Position numbers and translations under genes: made by a program. A DNA stretch of 64,000 nt, from the NCBI GenBank assembly GCA_016744775.1, contig JADGDS010000006.1, positions 1 through 64,000 on the forward strand. Reading direction: 5' to 3'. The notes under the pieces are model-generated. The model was not told the DNA's origin, did not search any database, and saw nothing but the letters and a program-made list of their open reading frames with translations. Shown one piece after another: positions 34,907-48,096 of this stretch. The DNA comes from Candidatus Marithrix sp. (GTDB lineage: Bacteria; Pseudomonadota; Gammaproteobacteria; Beggiatoales; Beggiatoaceae). Position 1 is the first letter of the stretch. The number at the start of each line of letters is the position of its first letter.

Positions 34907-35331
34907 TTAATCAGGATAAAATTCCTGATTTAAAATTTCATCTAATGAATATTCACAACTTTCTGGAAAAGTATCTTCATCTAACGAAGTTTCATTAGCT
35001 GCTGAAAGTATGGCAATTTCATAAGCAGTTGCTATTTTTTGTTCAATTTCATATTTTAAACTTGGGCTATCTTGCAATAATAGCTTAATTCGTTTTCTTT
35101 GTTCTTTAATAGTTCTTTGCCAACTTTTAGAACGTATATATGATTGAAATTGCCATTTTAATAAATGGGCTAATAACACTGCCAATCGATTGATTAATTG
35201 ACGCTTATCACTTCTTGCCATCCCTTCCAGTTCTTCAGCTATATTTACAATATCTAATTGTGAAAAATTTTTTTCCCTTAATAATTGGGCACTTTCTAGC
35301 AACCATGCGTAAAAGTCTTGCTCATAATGCA

Positions 35332-35332
<1 letters not shown>
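34907..35332 (-). CDS. DUF29 family protein
   Basis: 141 residues with the DUF29 pattern YEQDFYAWLLESAQLLREK, NIAEELEGMARSDKRQLINRL, LAHLLKWQFQ and a C-terminal LLQDSPSLK. All-helical, of unknown function, frequent in cyanobacteria and large sulfur bacteria, often in many copies. Its ATG overlaps the eno stop by one base (TAATG), so it is translated from the end of the eno operon. Confidence 0.88.
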
Positions 35333-36624
<1,292 letters not shown>

Positions 36625-37431
36625 CTACTTTACTGTGTTATCAATTAATTTTAATTTTTCTAATAATATAGCCATTTGATCTAAAGGCCAAGAATTAGGA
36701 CCATCACTTAAAGCTTTATCTGGTTCAGGATGAGTTTCCATAAATATACCAGCAATTCCAACTGCAACCGCTGCACGAGCTAAAACTGGTACAAATTCTC
36801 GTTGTCCACCAGAACTGCTACCTTGCCCACCGGGCAATTGTACTGAATGCGTTGCATCAAATATAACAGGACAATGTGTCTGCCGCATGACAGCCAATGA
36901 TCGCATATCTGACACTAGATTATTATATCCAAATGAAACCCCGCGTTCACACACCATAATGTCATAATTTCCAACAGCCTTAGCTTTTTCGACTACATTG
37001 ATCATATCCCAAGGTGCAAGAAATTGACCTTTTTTGATATTAACTGGTAATCCTTGTTTAGCAACCTGTTGAATAAAATTAGTTTGACGACATAAAAATG
37101 CTGGAGTCTGTAAAACATCAACGACGCTAGCTACTTCTGCTAATGGAGTATCTTCATGCACATCTGTCAAAATTGGTACTTGACATTGCTGTTTGACTTT
37201 TTCAAGGATTTTTAATCCCTGTTCTATACCCATCCCACGAAAACTGCTATGTGATGAGCGATTGGCTTTATCGAACGAGGATTTATAAATAAAAGGAATA
37301 TTTAAATTATCAGTTATTTCTTTTAACTGAGCCGCTGTATCCAAGGCTAATTGTTCTGACTCAATTACACATGGACCAGCTATAAGAAACAATGGCTTAT
37401 CTAAACCAACTTCAAAACCACATAGTTTCAT
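36625..37431 (-). CDS. kdsA: 3-deoxy-8-phosphooctulonate synthase
   Basis: Condenses PEP with arabinose-5-phosphate to KDO-8-P for lipopolysaccharide core synthesis. 268 residues with [30 protein letters not shown], the [10 protein letters not shown] metal/substrate loop and [20 protein letters not shown]. It overlaps dat by ATGA and is followed immediately by eno, which makes one of its substrates, PEP. Confidence 0.96.
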   Translation of the reverse strand: MKLCGFEVGLDKPLFLIAGPCVIESEQLALDTAAQLKEITDNLNIPFIYKSSFDKANRSSHSSFRGMGIEQGLKILEKVKQQCQVPILTDVHEDTPLAEVASVVDVLQTPAFLCRQTNFIQQVAKQGLPVNIKKGQFLAPWDMINVVEKAKAVGNYDIMVCERGVSFGYNNLVSDMRSLAVMRQTHCPVIFDATHSVQLPGGQGSSSGGQREFVPVLARAAVAVGIAGIFMETHPEPDKALSDGPNSWPLDQMAILLEKLKLIDNTVK

Positions 37432-38234
37432 AAGTTTTTATATAGTTCTAATACTTGTGACCACACAGCTCCAACTTCACCAGTTCCAACAGGCTTATTA
37501 TCAAGATTAATCACTGGCAAAATTTCACGAGTAGAACTTGTTACCCAAATTTCATCAGCGGAACGTAATTGTGCTTCAGAAATATTTTCTTCTTTAGCAG
37601 ATGGCATAATTTCAAGCACAAGATCACGAGTAATACCCGGCAAGATAAAATTATTTTTAGGAGGAGTAATAACCACACCATTTTCGACAATGAAAACATT
37701 ACTAGCGGCACCCTCAGTAACAAAACCATCCCGAATTAAAATTGCCTCAGTAGCACCAGCTTCAACAGCAGCTTGACGCTGTAATATATTAGGCAATAAA
37801 GCAATAGACTTAATATCACAACGCTTCCAACGTATATCTTCACAAGTAATCGCTTTAATAGGAGCCGGTACAGCAACTCTATTAAGAGGATTACTCATGA
37901 CAAAAATAGTTGGAGTGACAACTTCAGGGAACTGATGATCGCGCTTTGCAACACCACGAGTAATTTGTAAATAGATGGAACAATCACCGCCATTATTACG
38001 GCTTACTAAAGTATTAAAAATTTCAGTCCATTCCTTAATAATTAATGGATTAGCCAACTTAATACTATTGAGGCTATTTTCTAAACGTTGCAAATGTTCT
38101 GCTAATTTAAAAATTTCTCCATTATAAACTGGAATAACTTCATAGACACCATCACCGAAAATAAAACCTCGATCTAAAACCGGCACCCGTGCTTCTTCTA
38201 AAGGTAAAAATTCACCATTAAGATAAACTATCAT
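37428..38234 (-). CDS. dat: D-amino acid aminotransferase (class IV)
   Basis: 268 residues of the PLP fold-type IV family (D-alanine transaminase/branched-chain group). Signatures: [20 protein letters not shown] with FGDGVYEV, the PLP lysine in [34 protein letters not shown]-alanine transaminase fits the location between dacA (D-Ala-D-Ala carboxypeptidase) and kdsA, supplying D-amino acids for peptidoglycan, but 4-amino-4-deoxychorismate lyase or BCAT cannot be excluded from sequence alone. It overlaps kdsA by 4 bp. Confidence 0.88.
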   Translation of the reverse strand: MIVYLNGEFLPLEEARVPVLDRGFIFGDGVYEVIPVYNGEIFKLAEHLQRLENSLNSIKLANPLIIKEWTEIFNTLVSRNNGGDCSIYLQITRGVAKRDHQFPEVVTPTIFVMSNPLNRVAVPAPIKAITCEDIRWKRCDIKSIALLPNILQRQAAVEAGATEAILIRDGFVTEGAASNVFIVENGVVITPPKNNFILPGITRDLVLEIMPSAKEENISEAQLRSADEIWVTSSTREILPVINLDNKPVGTGEVGAVWSQVLELYKNL

Positions 38235-38240
38235 ATATAT

Positions 38241-39359
38241 TTAATGAAAAAGTAATAAAAAAGAATCTATCAAACGTTTTCCAACCGAACCTTTCTCAAC
38301 GTTTGAAAGAGCAATTAGAGGGCGTTTTAAAATTATTTTATCATCTAAACGAATTTTTAAACTACCATAAGCTGTTAAAGCAGTAACTGGTGCTGTTATA
38401 TCTTTATCAATATATAAAGTGGCACGTAATTTAGAATATTGCCCTCTAGGCACTGTGATATAAAATGCTTCTTTTAACCCTAATTTTAATTGTGTAATAT
38501 CACCTTTCCAAACTCTTTCAGTGGTAAGTGCATGATATGCTGGATATAAAGGATAAGTTTGAAAGGCACGAAATCCATAATCAAGCAATTTTTTGCTCAT
38601 TATAGTTCTAGCCTTTTGATTTTCTGTACCTAAAACAACTGAGATTAAACGCATATTTTTACGTTTAGCAGAAGCTGCTAAACAATAACCAGCCGCTTTA
38701 GTAAAACCAGTTTTCATACCATCAACACTGGGATCACGCCGTAATAAAAGATTACGATTATGTTGGGTAATATTATTATAAGTAAATTCTGTTTGTGAAT
38801 ACCAACGATAATATTCAGGAAAATCACGAATTAAAAAGTATGCAAGTTTAGCAACATCGCGTGCAGAACTATAGTGTTGTGGATCATTTAAACCGGTACT
38901 ATTGGTATAATGAGTATTAGTTAAACCTAAACGTTCTGCGGTTTTATTCATTAAGCTCGCAAATTCTTCCTCATTACCTGCAATATGTTCAGCTAAAGCA
39001 ATACTCGCATCATTACCCGATTGAATAATCATGCCTTTTAGCAAATCTTTGACTGTAACCATAGAATTTACTTCAAGATACATCCGTGATCCTCCCATAC
39101 GCCAAGCTTCTTCACTAATTTTAACTTTATCAGTTAATTTAATTTTACCTACTTGTAATTGATTAAATATTATATAGGCAGTCATTAACTTAGTGAGACT
39201 AGCTGGTTCAACCGCTTTATCAGCATCTTTTTCTACAAGAACTTCACCACTATGAAAATCTTGTAATATATAAGAACGAGCTTCTATATCTGGTGGAGAA
39301 GAAGCTGATATAGCATAAATGGGATATAGTAAAATTAAACTAAATAATAATTTATTCAT
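38241..39359 (-). CDS. dacA: D-alanyl-D-alanine carboxypeptidase (PBP5/6 type)
   Basis: 372 residues with a signal peptide (1-19, ending AISA). The three penicillin-binding motifs are present: SLTKLM (SxxK), SGNDAS (SxN) and MKTGFT (KTG). The C-terminal part (about 270-350) is the DacA C-terminal beta domain, ending with an amphipathic segment (KRLIDSFLLLF) that would anchor it to the outer face of the inner membrane. It trims the terminal D-Ala of stem pentapeptides. It lies 6 bp downstream of rlpA and 6 bp upstream of dat. Confidence 0.95.
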   Translation of the reverse strand: MNKLLFSLILLYPIYAISASSPPDIEARSYILQDFHSGEVLVEKDADKAVEPASLTKLMTAYIIFNQLQVGKIKLTDKVKISEEAWRMGGSRMYLEVNSMVTVKDLLKGMIIQSGNDASIALAEHIAGNEEEFASLMNKTAERLGLTNTHYTNSTGLNDPQHYSSARDVAKLAYFLIRDFPEYYRWYSQTEFTYNNITQHNRNLLLRRDPSVDGMKTGFTKAAGYCLAASAKRKNMRLISVVLGTENQKARTIMSKKLLDYGFRAFQTYPLYPAYHALTTERVWKGDITQLKLGLKEAFYITVPRGQYSKLRATLYIDKDITAPVTALTAYGSLKIRLDDKIILKRPLIALSNVEKGSVGKRLIDSFLLLFH

Positions 39360-39364
39360 CTTTG

Positions 39365-39877
39365 TTAAAAAGTTTTGACTAATACAGTGCGTGCTGGATT
39401 TTTAATTAACTTCAAATTACGTGCAGCCCAATAAGATAATTTAATTAACTTACTGTTATCATATAAACGATCAGTAATTGTAACTACAACACTACGACCA
39501 TTAGCCAAGTTTTTCACTCTAACCTTGGTTAAAAAGGGTAAGCTTGCATGTGCTGCTGTCATACCATATAAATCATAAACATCACCGCTAGCGGTTTTAG
39601 TTCCATGATTTCCTAATCTGTATTTAGACGCAGAACCTCGTGCCATATAATTACGCACCACCTTCTTTGGCTTTCTAATTGGTGATTTTCTAGTCAGAGT
39701 ATGAGTAGGTTTATATTTTTTAACTACTTTAACAATTTTAGGAGCTTTTACTATTTTAACAACAGGTTTAGGAGTAACTGTTGCAACTGCAACTGTTTCA
39801 ATTTTTTTAGTCTCAACAGAACTACAAGCAGTCATACTAACTGCTATAAGTGCTAAACTAATTATATCTTTCTTCAT
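39365..39877 (-). CDS. rlpA: RlpA-like lipoprotein, double-psi beta-barrel
   Basis: 170 residues from ATG 39877, preceded by SD GAGGA. A lipoprotein signal with lipobox SMTAC is followed by a basic, Lys/Val/Pro-rich linker (KPVVKIVKAPKIVKVVKKYKP region) and an RlpA double-psi beta-barrel (ARGSASKYRLGNHGTKTASGD...TITDRLYDNSKLIKLSYWAA). No SPOR domain. RlpA acts as a septal lytic transglycosylase in Pseudomonas. The highly basic linker is unusual. It overlaps the 3' end of mltB by 20 bp. Confidence 0.85.
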   Translation of the reverse strand: MKKDIISLALIAVSMTACSSVETKKIETVAVATVTPKPVVKIVKAPKIVKVVKKYKPTHTLTRKSPIRKPKKVVRNYMARGSASKYRLGNHGTKTASGDVYDLYGMTAAHASLPFLTKVRVKNLANGRSVVVTITDRLYDNSKLIKLSYWAARNLKLIKNPARTVLVKTF

Positions 39878-40859
39878 AAATCCTCGCAATTTCTTGAGAT
39901 AATTGATAAACTGCCATCGCATAATGTTTACTATGATTATAACGAGTTATAACATAATAATTTTTAAAACCTACCCAATAGGCAGTACCTATTTCGGTTC
40001 TTAAATCTACAAACATAACTTTGGTATTGTCTGATTCATTGCCATTGTATCTGATTCCCATGCGTTTAAATTGAGCTAAAGTGTAGTTAGGTTCAAATTT
40101 TAATCCTAGTAAGCTTTTTACTGCATTAGGACGTACTTGAGTAGCCTTCATTACTGGCTTTCCTTCTTCCCAACCAAATTTATTAAAATAATTGGCAACA
40201 CTACCAATCGCATCGGCATGATTATTCCAAATATCACGTCTGCCATCACCATTAAAATCAACCGCATAACGTCTAAAACTGCTTGGCATAAATTGTCCAA
40301 TACCAAATGCTCCAGCATAAGAACCTTTAAGAGTTAATGGGTTTGAACCTTCTTCGCGTGCCAATAAGAAAAAATGTTCCAACTCTTGACGAAAAAAGTC
40401 GGCTCGTCTTAAATAATCAAAACTCAGAGTTTTAAGAGCATCAATGATTCTAAAACCGCCTTTATTTCTACCATAACGTGTTTCTACTCCTATAATAGCT
40501 ATGATGATTTCAGCAGGTACACCATATTTTTTTTCAGCGCGTTTTAAAATATGTCTATTTCTACGCCAATATCTAATTCCATTATTAATATGATTACTAG
40601 TAATAAATTTGCGTTGATACTTATACCATGGTCTGCCTCTTCTTTTTCTACCCGGAATGCGACGCGGAGGAGTCATTAAACGAATAATATTTTGTTTTTT
40701 CTTAGCTTGACTAATCCAATTAATTATTTGTGATTTCTCAAATCCATGTTTTGTAACCATCTGATCGGCAAAATCACCAATACTGACAAATTCATCAGCA
40801 TTTACATTGATACTAAATACTAATAATCCTAAAAAAATATATTTATTTATTTTACTCAT
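39858..40859 (-). CDS. mltB: Membrane-bound lytic murein transglycosylase B
   Basis: 333 residues with a signal peptide (1-21, ending VNA; no lipobox). The SLT fold is visible: the catalytic Glu in IGVETRYGRNKGGFRI, FFLLAREEG, SYAGAFGIGQFMPSSF and GWEEGKP. MltB-family enzymes cleave the MurNAc-GlcNAc bond with 1,6-anhydro formation. It follows rodA by 10 bp and overlaps rlpA, the order known from other gammaproteobacteria. Confidence 0.94.
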   Translation of the reverse strand: MSKINKYIFLGLLVFSINVNADEFVSIGDFADQMVTKHGFEKSQIINWISQAKKKQNIIRLMTPPRRIPGRKRRGRPWYKYQRKFITSNHINNGIRYWRRNRHILKRAEKKYGVPAEIIIAIIGVETRYGRNKGGFRIIDALKTLSFDYLRRADFFRQELEHFFLLAREEGSNPLTLKGSYAGAFGIGQFMPSSFRRYAVDFNGDGRRDIWNNHADAIGSVANYFNKFGWEEGKPVMKATQVRPNAVKSLLGLKFEPNYTLAQFKRMGIRYNGNESDNTKVMFVDLRTEIGTAYWVGFKNYYVITRYNHSKHYAMAVYQLSQEIARIYEERYN

Positions 40860-40869
40860 TAATTATACC

Positions 40870-41973
40870 TTATTGTGATAAGAAACGTTTGTGTGTATGT
40901 ATTGCCATAATAAATCCAAATCCTGCCATTAATGTGACTAAAGAAGTACCTCCATAACTAACTAAAGGTAAGGGTACACCAACAACCGGTAACAAACCAG
41001 TTACCATACCCATATTAACAAATATATATACAAAAAAAGTTGAAACTAAGCTAGCAGCAAGAAGACGACCATAAGTATCTTGAGCTTGAGCAGCAATATA
41101 CATTCCTCTTGATAAAATGAAAAGATAAATTAATAACAAGATTCCAGCACCAACTAAACCAAATTCTTCATTATATACAGCATAAATAAAATCTGTGGTT
41201 CGTTCTGGTAAAAAGTGTAATTGAGATTGAGTACCATTTAACCAGCCTTTGCCCTCAATTCCCCCAGAACCAATAGCAATTTTCGATTGAATAATATGAT
41301 AACCAGTACCTAATGGATCAGCTTCAGGATTAAAAAGGGTTTTCACTCGTTGTTGTTGATACGGATGCATTATGTAAAACCATAAAATGGGTATAAATGC
41401 CCCTACTACACTAAGAAATCCAAATATTAGCTTCCAACTTATACCCGCAAATAATAATACAAATATACCAGAAGATGCAATTAATAATGATGTGCCTAAA
41501 TCAGGTTGTTTAAGCACCAATATTACAGGTATGCCAATCAATATTAGAGCTACCACTATGCGTCCATAACTTGGTGGCAAAGGTCGATCAGCTAAATACC
41601 ATGTAATCATCATAGGCATTATGATTTTCATTATTTCAGAAGGTTGAAAGGTAAATAATCCAAGATTAATCCAACGTTGCGAACCTTTACTTGTAGTTCC
41701 TATTACCAATACCAATGCTAATAACACTACGCCTATTATATAAATCCAAGGAACCCATCTAAATATTTTTTGAATAGGTATTTGAGCGATTAGCAGCATG
41801 ATTCCTAATCCTGCTACAATTCTTATTATTTGACGCAACATCAGATCAAAATTTTGACCACCTGCACTATATAAAATAATTAAACCGAGAGCCAACAATA
41901 TTAACAAGCCTAATAATAAGGTAGTGTCTAAATGTAAAAAATGCTTATTAGTCCAACGAGTTTCCATATTCAT
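40870..41973 (-). CDS. rodA: Peptidoglycan polymerase RodA (SEDS family)
   Basis: 367 residues, about ten transmembrane helices, with the SEDS motifs FQPSEIMKI, KQPDLGTSLL and the C-terminal PLVSYGGTSL. RodA polymerises glycan strands for elongation, paired with PBP2. It overlaps the mrdA stop codon by ATGA. Confidence 0.96.
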   Translation of the reverse strand: MNMETRWTNKHFLHLDTTLLLGLLILLALGLIILYSAGGQNFDLMLRQIIRIVAGLGIMLLIAQIPIQKIFRWVPWIYIIGVVLLALVLVIGTTSKGSQRWINLGLFTFQPSEIMKIIMPMMITWYLADRPLPPSYGRIVVALILIGIPVILVLKQPDLGTSLLIASSGIFVLLFAGISWKLIFGFLSVVGAFIPILWFYIMHPYQQQRVKTLFNPEADPLGTGYHIIQSKIAIGSGGIEGKGWLNGTQSQLHFLPERTTDFIYAVYNEEFGLVGAGILLLIYLFILSRGMYIAAQAQDTYGRLLAASLVSTFFVYIFVNMGMVTGLLPVVGVPLPLVSYGGTSLVTLMAGFGFIMAIHTHKRFLSQ

Positions 41974-43805
41974 TTTCGTAACAAATAATGATCCATTACT
42001 TTTTTAGCTATAGGCGCAGCAGTCTTACTACCACCACCACCATTTTCTACAATTACTGATATTGCAATACGTGGTTTTTTTAAAGGTGCAAATGCTACAA
42101 ATAAAGCATGATCATGAAATTTCTTGGCTAGTCTCCTTGCATTATAACTTTCTGTTTGTTTGATTGTGATTACTTGTGCGGTACCAGTTTTACCAGCAAA
42201 ACGATAACGAGAACCTCTTCCAACTTTATTTGCAGTTCCTCTACGACTATGTACTACTGCTTTCATTCCACCAATTGCTGTATTCCAAAAATCATCGCGT
42301 TTTAAGCTAATTATCTTTTGAATTGTAGGAGATATGATGCTCATTTCATTAGATTTAGGATCATCCATCGCAAAAACTATACGTGGTTGTTTAAATACTC
42401 CATGATTACTTAATGTAGCAGTCGCTACTGCTAATTGTAAAGGTGTTGCTAACATATAACCTTGTCCTATCCCTGTAATTACAGTTTCACCGGGATACCA
42501 ATTTTTATTATATCTGCGATGTTTCCATTCTCTGGAAGGCATTAATCCTCCTAATTCACCAGTAATATCAATTCCGGTTTTTTTGCCAAAACTAAAGCGT
42601 TTCATGAATTTATTTAGACGATCAATGCCAAGATCATGAGCCAAATCATAGTAATATACATCACAAGATTGTTCTAATGAGGAATGAAAATTAACACTAC
42701 CATGACCACTTTTTTTCCAATCACGATAGCGATGACTTTGACCTTTTAGACTATACCAACCTCGACACCAAGTACGACTATATTTAGTTCTTACTCCATG
42801 CTGAAGCCCTGCTAAGCCAACAAATGCTTTTATAGTGGAACCGGGAGGATATTGACCACGTATTGCACGATTATATAATGGACGATCTGGAGAATCACGT
42901 AAGACCTGATAATTTTTATAACTAATTCCATTTACAAACAGATTTGGATCATAGTAAGGCATACTTGCTAATACTAAGATTCCACCGGTTTTGGGATCTA
43001 TTACTACTAGTGCAGAACGATGTTTAGACAGAATTTTTTCAGTATATTTTTGTAATTCAATATCCAAGTTTAAATATAAGTTCTTACCTGCTATGGCAGG
43101 AGTTGTTTCTAAAACTCGAATAATATGCCCTTTAACATTAGTTTCTACTTTTTGAAATCCGGTTTTACCATGCAATTGTTTTTCATAGTATTTTTCTATA
43201 CCAAGCTTACCTATATAATTACTACCTAAATAATTAGATTTATGAATCCTTTTTAATTCTCGTTCATTAATTCTTCCAACATAACCAATAGCATGAACTC
43301 CTGTAGCACCAAGGGGGTAATAACGACTTTGATTACTCAGAATTTCAACACCGGGAAAATGATGTCTTTGTACAGAAAAACGCGCTACTTCATCTTCAGT
43401 AAGACGGTGGCGTAATGGAATACTGCTAAATTGACGTTTTTGTCTTAATTGTCTTTTAAAACGTTTAATATCTGATTCTTCTACTGTGATAATTTTTTTG
43501 AGTTGATCTAATACATCATCAAGCTTTTCGGCAAGCTTTTCAGGAATGATTTCTAAACTATGTGATATACGATTTTCAGCTAGTAACACTCCATTACGAT
43601 CATAAATTAATCCCCTTGTGGGGGGTAATGGTAAAATCTTGATGCTATTTTCTTCTGATTTAGTAATGTAATCCTTATGTTGTATAACTTGTAAATAATA
43701 CATACGTGTAAATATCAGTGATAGAAATAACAACATTATTAACCAAGCAATAATAACACGGTTATAAAAAATTTTATTTTCTTGAGCTGGATCTTTAATA
43801 AACAT
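41970..43805 (-). CDS. mrdA: Penicillin-binding protein 2 (elongation transpeptidase)
   Basis: 611 residues from ATG 43805 (MFIKDPAQENKIFYNR); the longer frame would start at a GTG at 43826. One membrane anchor (about 18-40), a PBP dimerisation domain, and a transpeptidase domain with the active-site SxxK in PPGSTIKAF, SCD, and KTGTAQ. With RodA and MreCD it builds the lateral wall. Its start overlaps the end of mreD by 11 bp. Confidence 0.96.
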   Translation of the reverse strand: MFIKDPAQENKIFYNRVIIAWLIMLLFLSLIFTRMYYLQVIQHKDYITKSEENSIKILPLPPTRGLIYDRNGVLLAENRISHSLEIIPEKLAEKLDDVLDQLKKIITVEESDIKRFKRQLRQKRQFSSIPLRHRLTEDEVARFSVQRHHFPGVEILSNQSRYYPLGATGVHAIGYVGRINERELKRIHKSNYLGSNYIGKLGIEKYYEKQLHGKTGFQKVETNVKGHIIRVLETTPAIAGKNLYLNLDIELQKYTEKILSKHRSALVVIDPKTGGILVLASMPYYDPNLFVNGISYKNYQVLRDSPDRPLYNRAIRGQYPPGSTIKAFVGLAGLQHGVRTKYSRTWCRGWYSLKGQSHRYRDWKKSGHGSVNFHSSLEQSCDVYYYDLAHDLGIDRLNKFMKRFSFGKKTGIDITGELGGLMPSREWKHRRYNKNWYPGETVITGIGQGYMLATPLQLAVATATLSNHGVFKQPRIVFAMDDPKSNEMSIISPTIQKIISLKRDDFWNTAIGGMKAVVHSRRGTANKVGRGSRYRFAGKTGTAQVITIKQTESYNARRLAKKFHDHALFVAFAPLKKPRIAISVIVENGGGGSKTAAPIAKKVMDHYLLRK

Positions 43806-44286
43806 TATAAGTACGTCGCATATCACGTAAAATTATAAATAACCAAGGCCATAATAACATACTGGTTAATCCTTCATATATAAATGATATAACAACTAAT
43901 GGTGGATGACCTAATATGGTGTTAATTATGATGTTGAATAAGTGAGTTATTGTTATTAATCCAAATATTACTATTGCTTGTTGCCATAAAGGAAATAAGC
44001 GTATTTGCCTATGTAATTTTATACTAACATAAGCAATGAAAGAGAAAAATAAGGCATGTTGCCCTAACAAACTATTATGTAATACATCATAAATTATTCC
44101 AATACTCCAAGCAGTCATAATACCTATACGTTGAGGAATAGCTAAACACCAATAAATTAAAACCATCTCAACCCAATCTGGTCGCCATACTGTTGCCCAA
44201 ATTGGTAATGGTATAATTGCTAACATAAAACTAAAAATAAAGCTCAGAAGGATAACCCAACCACCATGATGTTTTTCTACATTCAT
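43795..44286 (-). CDS. mreD: Rod shape-determining protein MreD
   Basis: 163 residues with about five transmembrane helices and the MreD pattern RPDWVEMVLIYWCLAIPQRIG, IGIIYDVLHNSLLGQHALF. It couples MreC to the elongasome in the inner membrane. It overlaps mreC by 4 bp and mrdA by 11 bp. Confidence 0.92.
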   Translation of the reverse strand: MNVEKHHGGWVILLSFIFSFMLAIIPLPIWATVWRPDWVEMVLIYWCLAIPQRIGIMTAWSIGIIYDVLHNSLLGQHALFFSFIAYVSIKLHRQIRLFPLWQQAIVIFGLITITHLFNIIINTILGHPPLVVISFIYEGLTSMLLWPWLFIILRDMRRTYNVY

Positions 44287-45116
44287 TTATTGGTTTTCCA
44301 TACTAATAAAACCTCATTATTTTGTTCTAATCTTGCTAATGGTGACGCTTGTACTTGTGCATATGGCTTACCTATATCAGGAGTAACATCAATCACTGTT
44401 GCAACTGGATAACCTTTGGCAAATTTATCGCCAAAACCAGAAGTTACCAGTAGATCACCGACTTTTATTCCATGATTTAATCCTATATTAGGTATATATA
44501 ACAAAGATAAACGATTTACTGTACCCATACCTTTAGCAACTGTACGTAAACCAGTACGTTCTATTTGAACTGGTAATTGATGATTATAATCTGTAATTAA
44601 CATTACGATACTAGAAAACATTCCAACTTGCGTGACTTGACCTACAACTCCTTGGGCATCTATTACTGGCTGATTAATAAATACACCATGTTTACTGCCT
44701 TTATTAATTGTAATATCGCGTTTAGCAGAATCTAATTCTACTGCTAATATTTCAGCCAACATTACTCGTTCGCCTAGTCTGGTTGAACTATGCAATAATT
44801 GTCGAAGGCGTTTATTTTCCTTGCTTAGATGTTGGTACTTTTGCAATCCAACTTTTAAACGTAGATTTTCTTCATGTAATTTCGCATTTTCTTGCAATAA
44901 TTTAACGCGCCTATTGGCACTCATAGATAGCCATTGACCAGTTTTTAATGGTAAATTAACTAGGTATTGAATTGGATAGACCAAGGTTAATAAATGAGTT
45001 CGCACGGTTTGAAAATATCCGAAACGATGATCAGTTATCATTAGAATAAGTGATGCTACGATAAATAGCATTACTCTTATATTTAATGTTCGTTCTTCTG
45101 TTAGCGAAGATTTCAT
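44283..45116 (-). CDS. mreC: Rod shape-determining protein MreC
   Basis: 277 residues: a transmembrane helix (about 12-30), a coiled coil (about 70-108) and the two beta domains of MreC with INKGSKHGVFINQPVIDAQG, GVVGQV and a C-terminal LLVTSGFGDKFAKGYPVA. It is a bitopic scaffold that activates PBP2/RodA. Between it and mreB is a hairpin at 45130-45157. Confidence 0.94.
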   Translation of the reverse strand: MKSSLTEERTLNIRVMLFIVASLILMITDHRFGYFQTVRTHLLTLVYPIQYLVNLPLKTGQWLSMSANRRVKLLQENAKLHEENLRLKVGLQKYQHLSKENKRLRQLLHSSTRLGERVMLAEILAVELDSAKRDITINKGSKHGVFINQPVIDAQGVVGQVTQVGMFSSIVMLITDYNHQLPVQIERTGLRTVAKGMGTVNRLSLLYIPNIGLNHGIKVGDLLVTSGFGDKFAKGYPVATVIDVTPDIGKPYAQVQASPLARLEQNNEVLLVWKTNK

Positions 45117-45129
45117 GTGATTATTCAGT

Positions 45130-45157
45130 TAGGGCTGACCTAGATGTCTGCCCTAAA
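45130..45157 (-). promoter_or_regulatory. Hairpin between mreB and mreC (possible attenuator)
   Basis: TTAGGGC (45130-45136) and GCCCTAA (45151-45157) form a 7-bp stem, with an additional GAC/GTC pairing inside. No U-run follows on the minus strand, so it may stabilise the mreB 3' end or partly terminate, lowering expression of mreCD relative to mreB. Confidence 0.5.
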
Positions 45158-45160
45158 TTG

Positions 45161-46222
<1,062 letters not shown>

Positions 46223-46326
46223 TCAATCCTATGGTGAATTATTTGTTATGGTAAAATTATTTACTTTACCAAGTGGCTTGAGTTTAAGCAAGTCTGAAAT
46301 GATTTTTTTTACCTTGGAGTAGTAAA

Positions 46327-46614
46327 ATGTCCTTATTAAAAGAAGAAGTTGAAAAAATTGCTCATCTCGCTCGAATTTCTTTAAATGAACAAGATATTCC
46401 AGCTTATACACGCAATTTATCTGATATTTTCGCGTTTGTTGAGCAAATGAATAATGTCGATACCGCTGATATAATTCCAATGGCGCATCCACTTGATGCT
46501 ACAGCACGTTTACGTGCTGATATAGTATCTGAAACTAATCAGCGCGATCATTTTCAATCAATTGCACCACAAGTTGAAGCTGGTTTATATTTAGTCCCTA
46601 AAGTAATTGAGTGA
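46327..46614 (+). CDS. gatC: Asp/Glu-tRNA amidotransferase subunit C
   Basis: 95 residues with the usual beginning [17 protein letters not shown], then [14 protein letters not shown] and the ending [23 protein letters not shown]. GatC wraps and stabilises the GatA-GatB complex that makes Gln-tRNA(Gln) and/or Asn-tRNA(Asn) by transamidation. SD GGAG precedes the ATG. First of the rightward gatCAB operon, divergent from mreB. Confidence 0.96.
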   Translation: MSLLKEEVEKIAHLARISLNEQDIPAYTRNLSDIFAFVEQMNNVDTADIIPMAHPLDATARLRADIVSETNQRDHFQSIAPQVEAGLYLVPKVIE

Positions 46615-46627
46615 ATTAATAACTACT

Positions 46628-48082
46628 ATGCACAATAAAACTCTTGTCGAATTATCTAAAGCATTACAGAAAGGTGAATACTCTAGTGTTGAGTTGACTC
46701 ATCATTTTTTAGATAGGATCAAAAAATATGATGTAAACATCAATAGCTTTATTACTGTCACAGATGATGAAGCATTAACAGCAGCTAAGGCTGCTGATCA
46801 AATTATTGCTAATGGTGATGCCGGTTTATTAACAGGAATCCCTTTAGCTCATAAGGATATTTTTTGTACTCATGGCGTTAAAACTTCATGTGGTTCAAAA
46901 ATGCTAGATAACTTTATCGCTCCTTATAATGCCACAGTTGTGGAAAAATGTCAGGCGGCAGGTATGGTGATGTTGGGTAAAACCAACATGGATGAATTTG
47001 CTATGGGTTCTTCTAATGAGACTAGTTTTTATGGACCGGTAAAAAATCCTTGGGATATAGAAACAGTGCCCGGTGGTTCTTCAGGAGGATCAGCGGCTGC
47101 TGTAGCTGCTCGTTTGGCACCAATTGCTACTGGTACTGATACTGGTGGTTCAATTCGTCAACCTGCCGCTTTATGTGGTATAACTGGTTTAAAACCAACT
47201 TATGGTCGAGTTTCGCGTTATGGCATGATCGCTTTTGCTTCTAGTTTGGATCAAGCTGGTCCAATGGGGCGTAGTGCTGAGGATGTGGCACATTTGTTAA
47301 ATGTTATGAGCGGTTTTGATGAACGTGATTCAACATCTTTAGATGTGCCTAGTGATGATTATACTGCGAATTTAAATGATAATTTAGCAGGGTTAAAAAT
47401 TGGTTTACCTAAAGAATATTTTGCTGAAGGTTTAGATGCTAATGTTGGTAAGGCATTAGAATCTGCAATTAAAGAGTTTGAACAGGCTGGTGCTAGTCTG
47501 CATGAAATTAGTTTACCTAATACGCATTTAGCGGTACCTATTTATTACATAATTGCTCCAGCAGAATGTTCTTCTAATTTATCTCGTTTTGATGGAGTAC
47601 GTTTTGGATATCGTTGCGAAAACCCAACAGATTTAAATGATTTATATACACGTTCACGTGGTGAGGGTTTTGGTGCTGAAGTTAAGCGTCGTATTATGAT
47701 TGGTGCTTACGCGCTTTCTGCTGGTTATTATGATGCTTATTATTTGAAAGCTCAACAAATTCGCCGCTTAATTAGTCAAGATTTTTCAGAAGCGTTTAAA
47801 CAAGTAGATGTGATTTTAGGACCAACTTCACCAACAACGGCTTTTAAAATTGGTGAAAAACTGGATGATCCACTGACTATGTATTTATCTGATATTTATA
47901 CAATTGCGGTAAATATGGCTGGTTTACCGGCAATGTCAATACCAGCTGGTTTGGTTGAACAGCGTCCGGTAGGCTTACAATTAATAGGTAATTATTTAAA
48001 AGAAGCGCAGTTATTGAATGTGGCTCATCAGTATCAACAAGTTACTGATTGGCATAAGACTGTACCACAAAATTTTGTTTAA
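46628..48082 (+). CDS. gatA: Asp/Glu-tRNA amidotransferase subunit A
   Basis: 484 residues from ATG 46628 ([13 protein letters not shown]); upstream in-frame only TTG codons overlap gatC. The amidase Ser-cisSer-Lys triad is visible: AHKDIF (Lys), [13 protein letters not shown] (Ser) and [13 protein letters not shown] (Ser). It releases ammonia from glutamine for GatB. Confidence 0.97.
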   Translation: MHNKTLVELSKALQKGEYSSVELTHHFLDRIKKYDVNINSFITVTDDEALTAAKAADQIIANGDAGLLTGIPLAHKDIFCTHGVKTSCGSKMLDNFIAPYNATVVEKCQAAGMVMLGKTNMDEFAMGSSNETSFYGPVKNPWDIETVPGGSSGGSAAAVAARLAPIATGTDTGGSIRQPAALCGITGLKPTYGRVSRYGMIAFASSLDQAGPMGRSAEDVAHLLNVMSGFDERDSTSLDVPSDDYTANLNDNLAGLKIGLPKEYFAEGLDANVGKALESAIKEFEQAGASLHEISLPNTHLAVPIYYIIAPAECSSNLSRFDGVRFGYRCENPTDLNDLYTRSRGEGFGAEVKRRIMIGAYALSAGYYDAYYLKAQQIRRLISQDFSEAFKQVDVILGPTSPTTAFKIGEKLDDPLTMYLSDIYTIAVNMAGLPAMSIPAGLVEQRPVGLQLIGNYLKEAQLLNVAHQYQQVTDWHKTVPQNFV

Positions 48083-48096
48083 AGAGGTTTCATAAT

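Noticed and set aside
46229..46492. 87-residue minus-strand frame over the mreB-gatC gap
   Set aside because: It runs antisense through gatC and has no recognisable domain.
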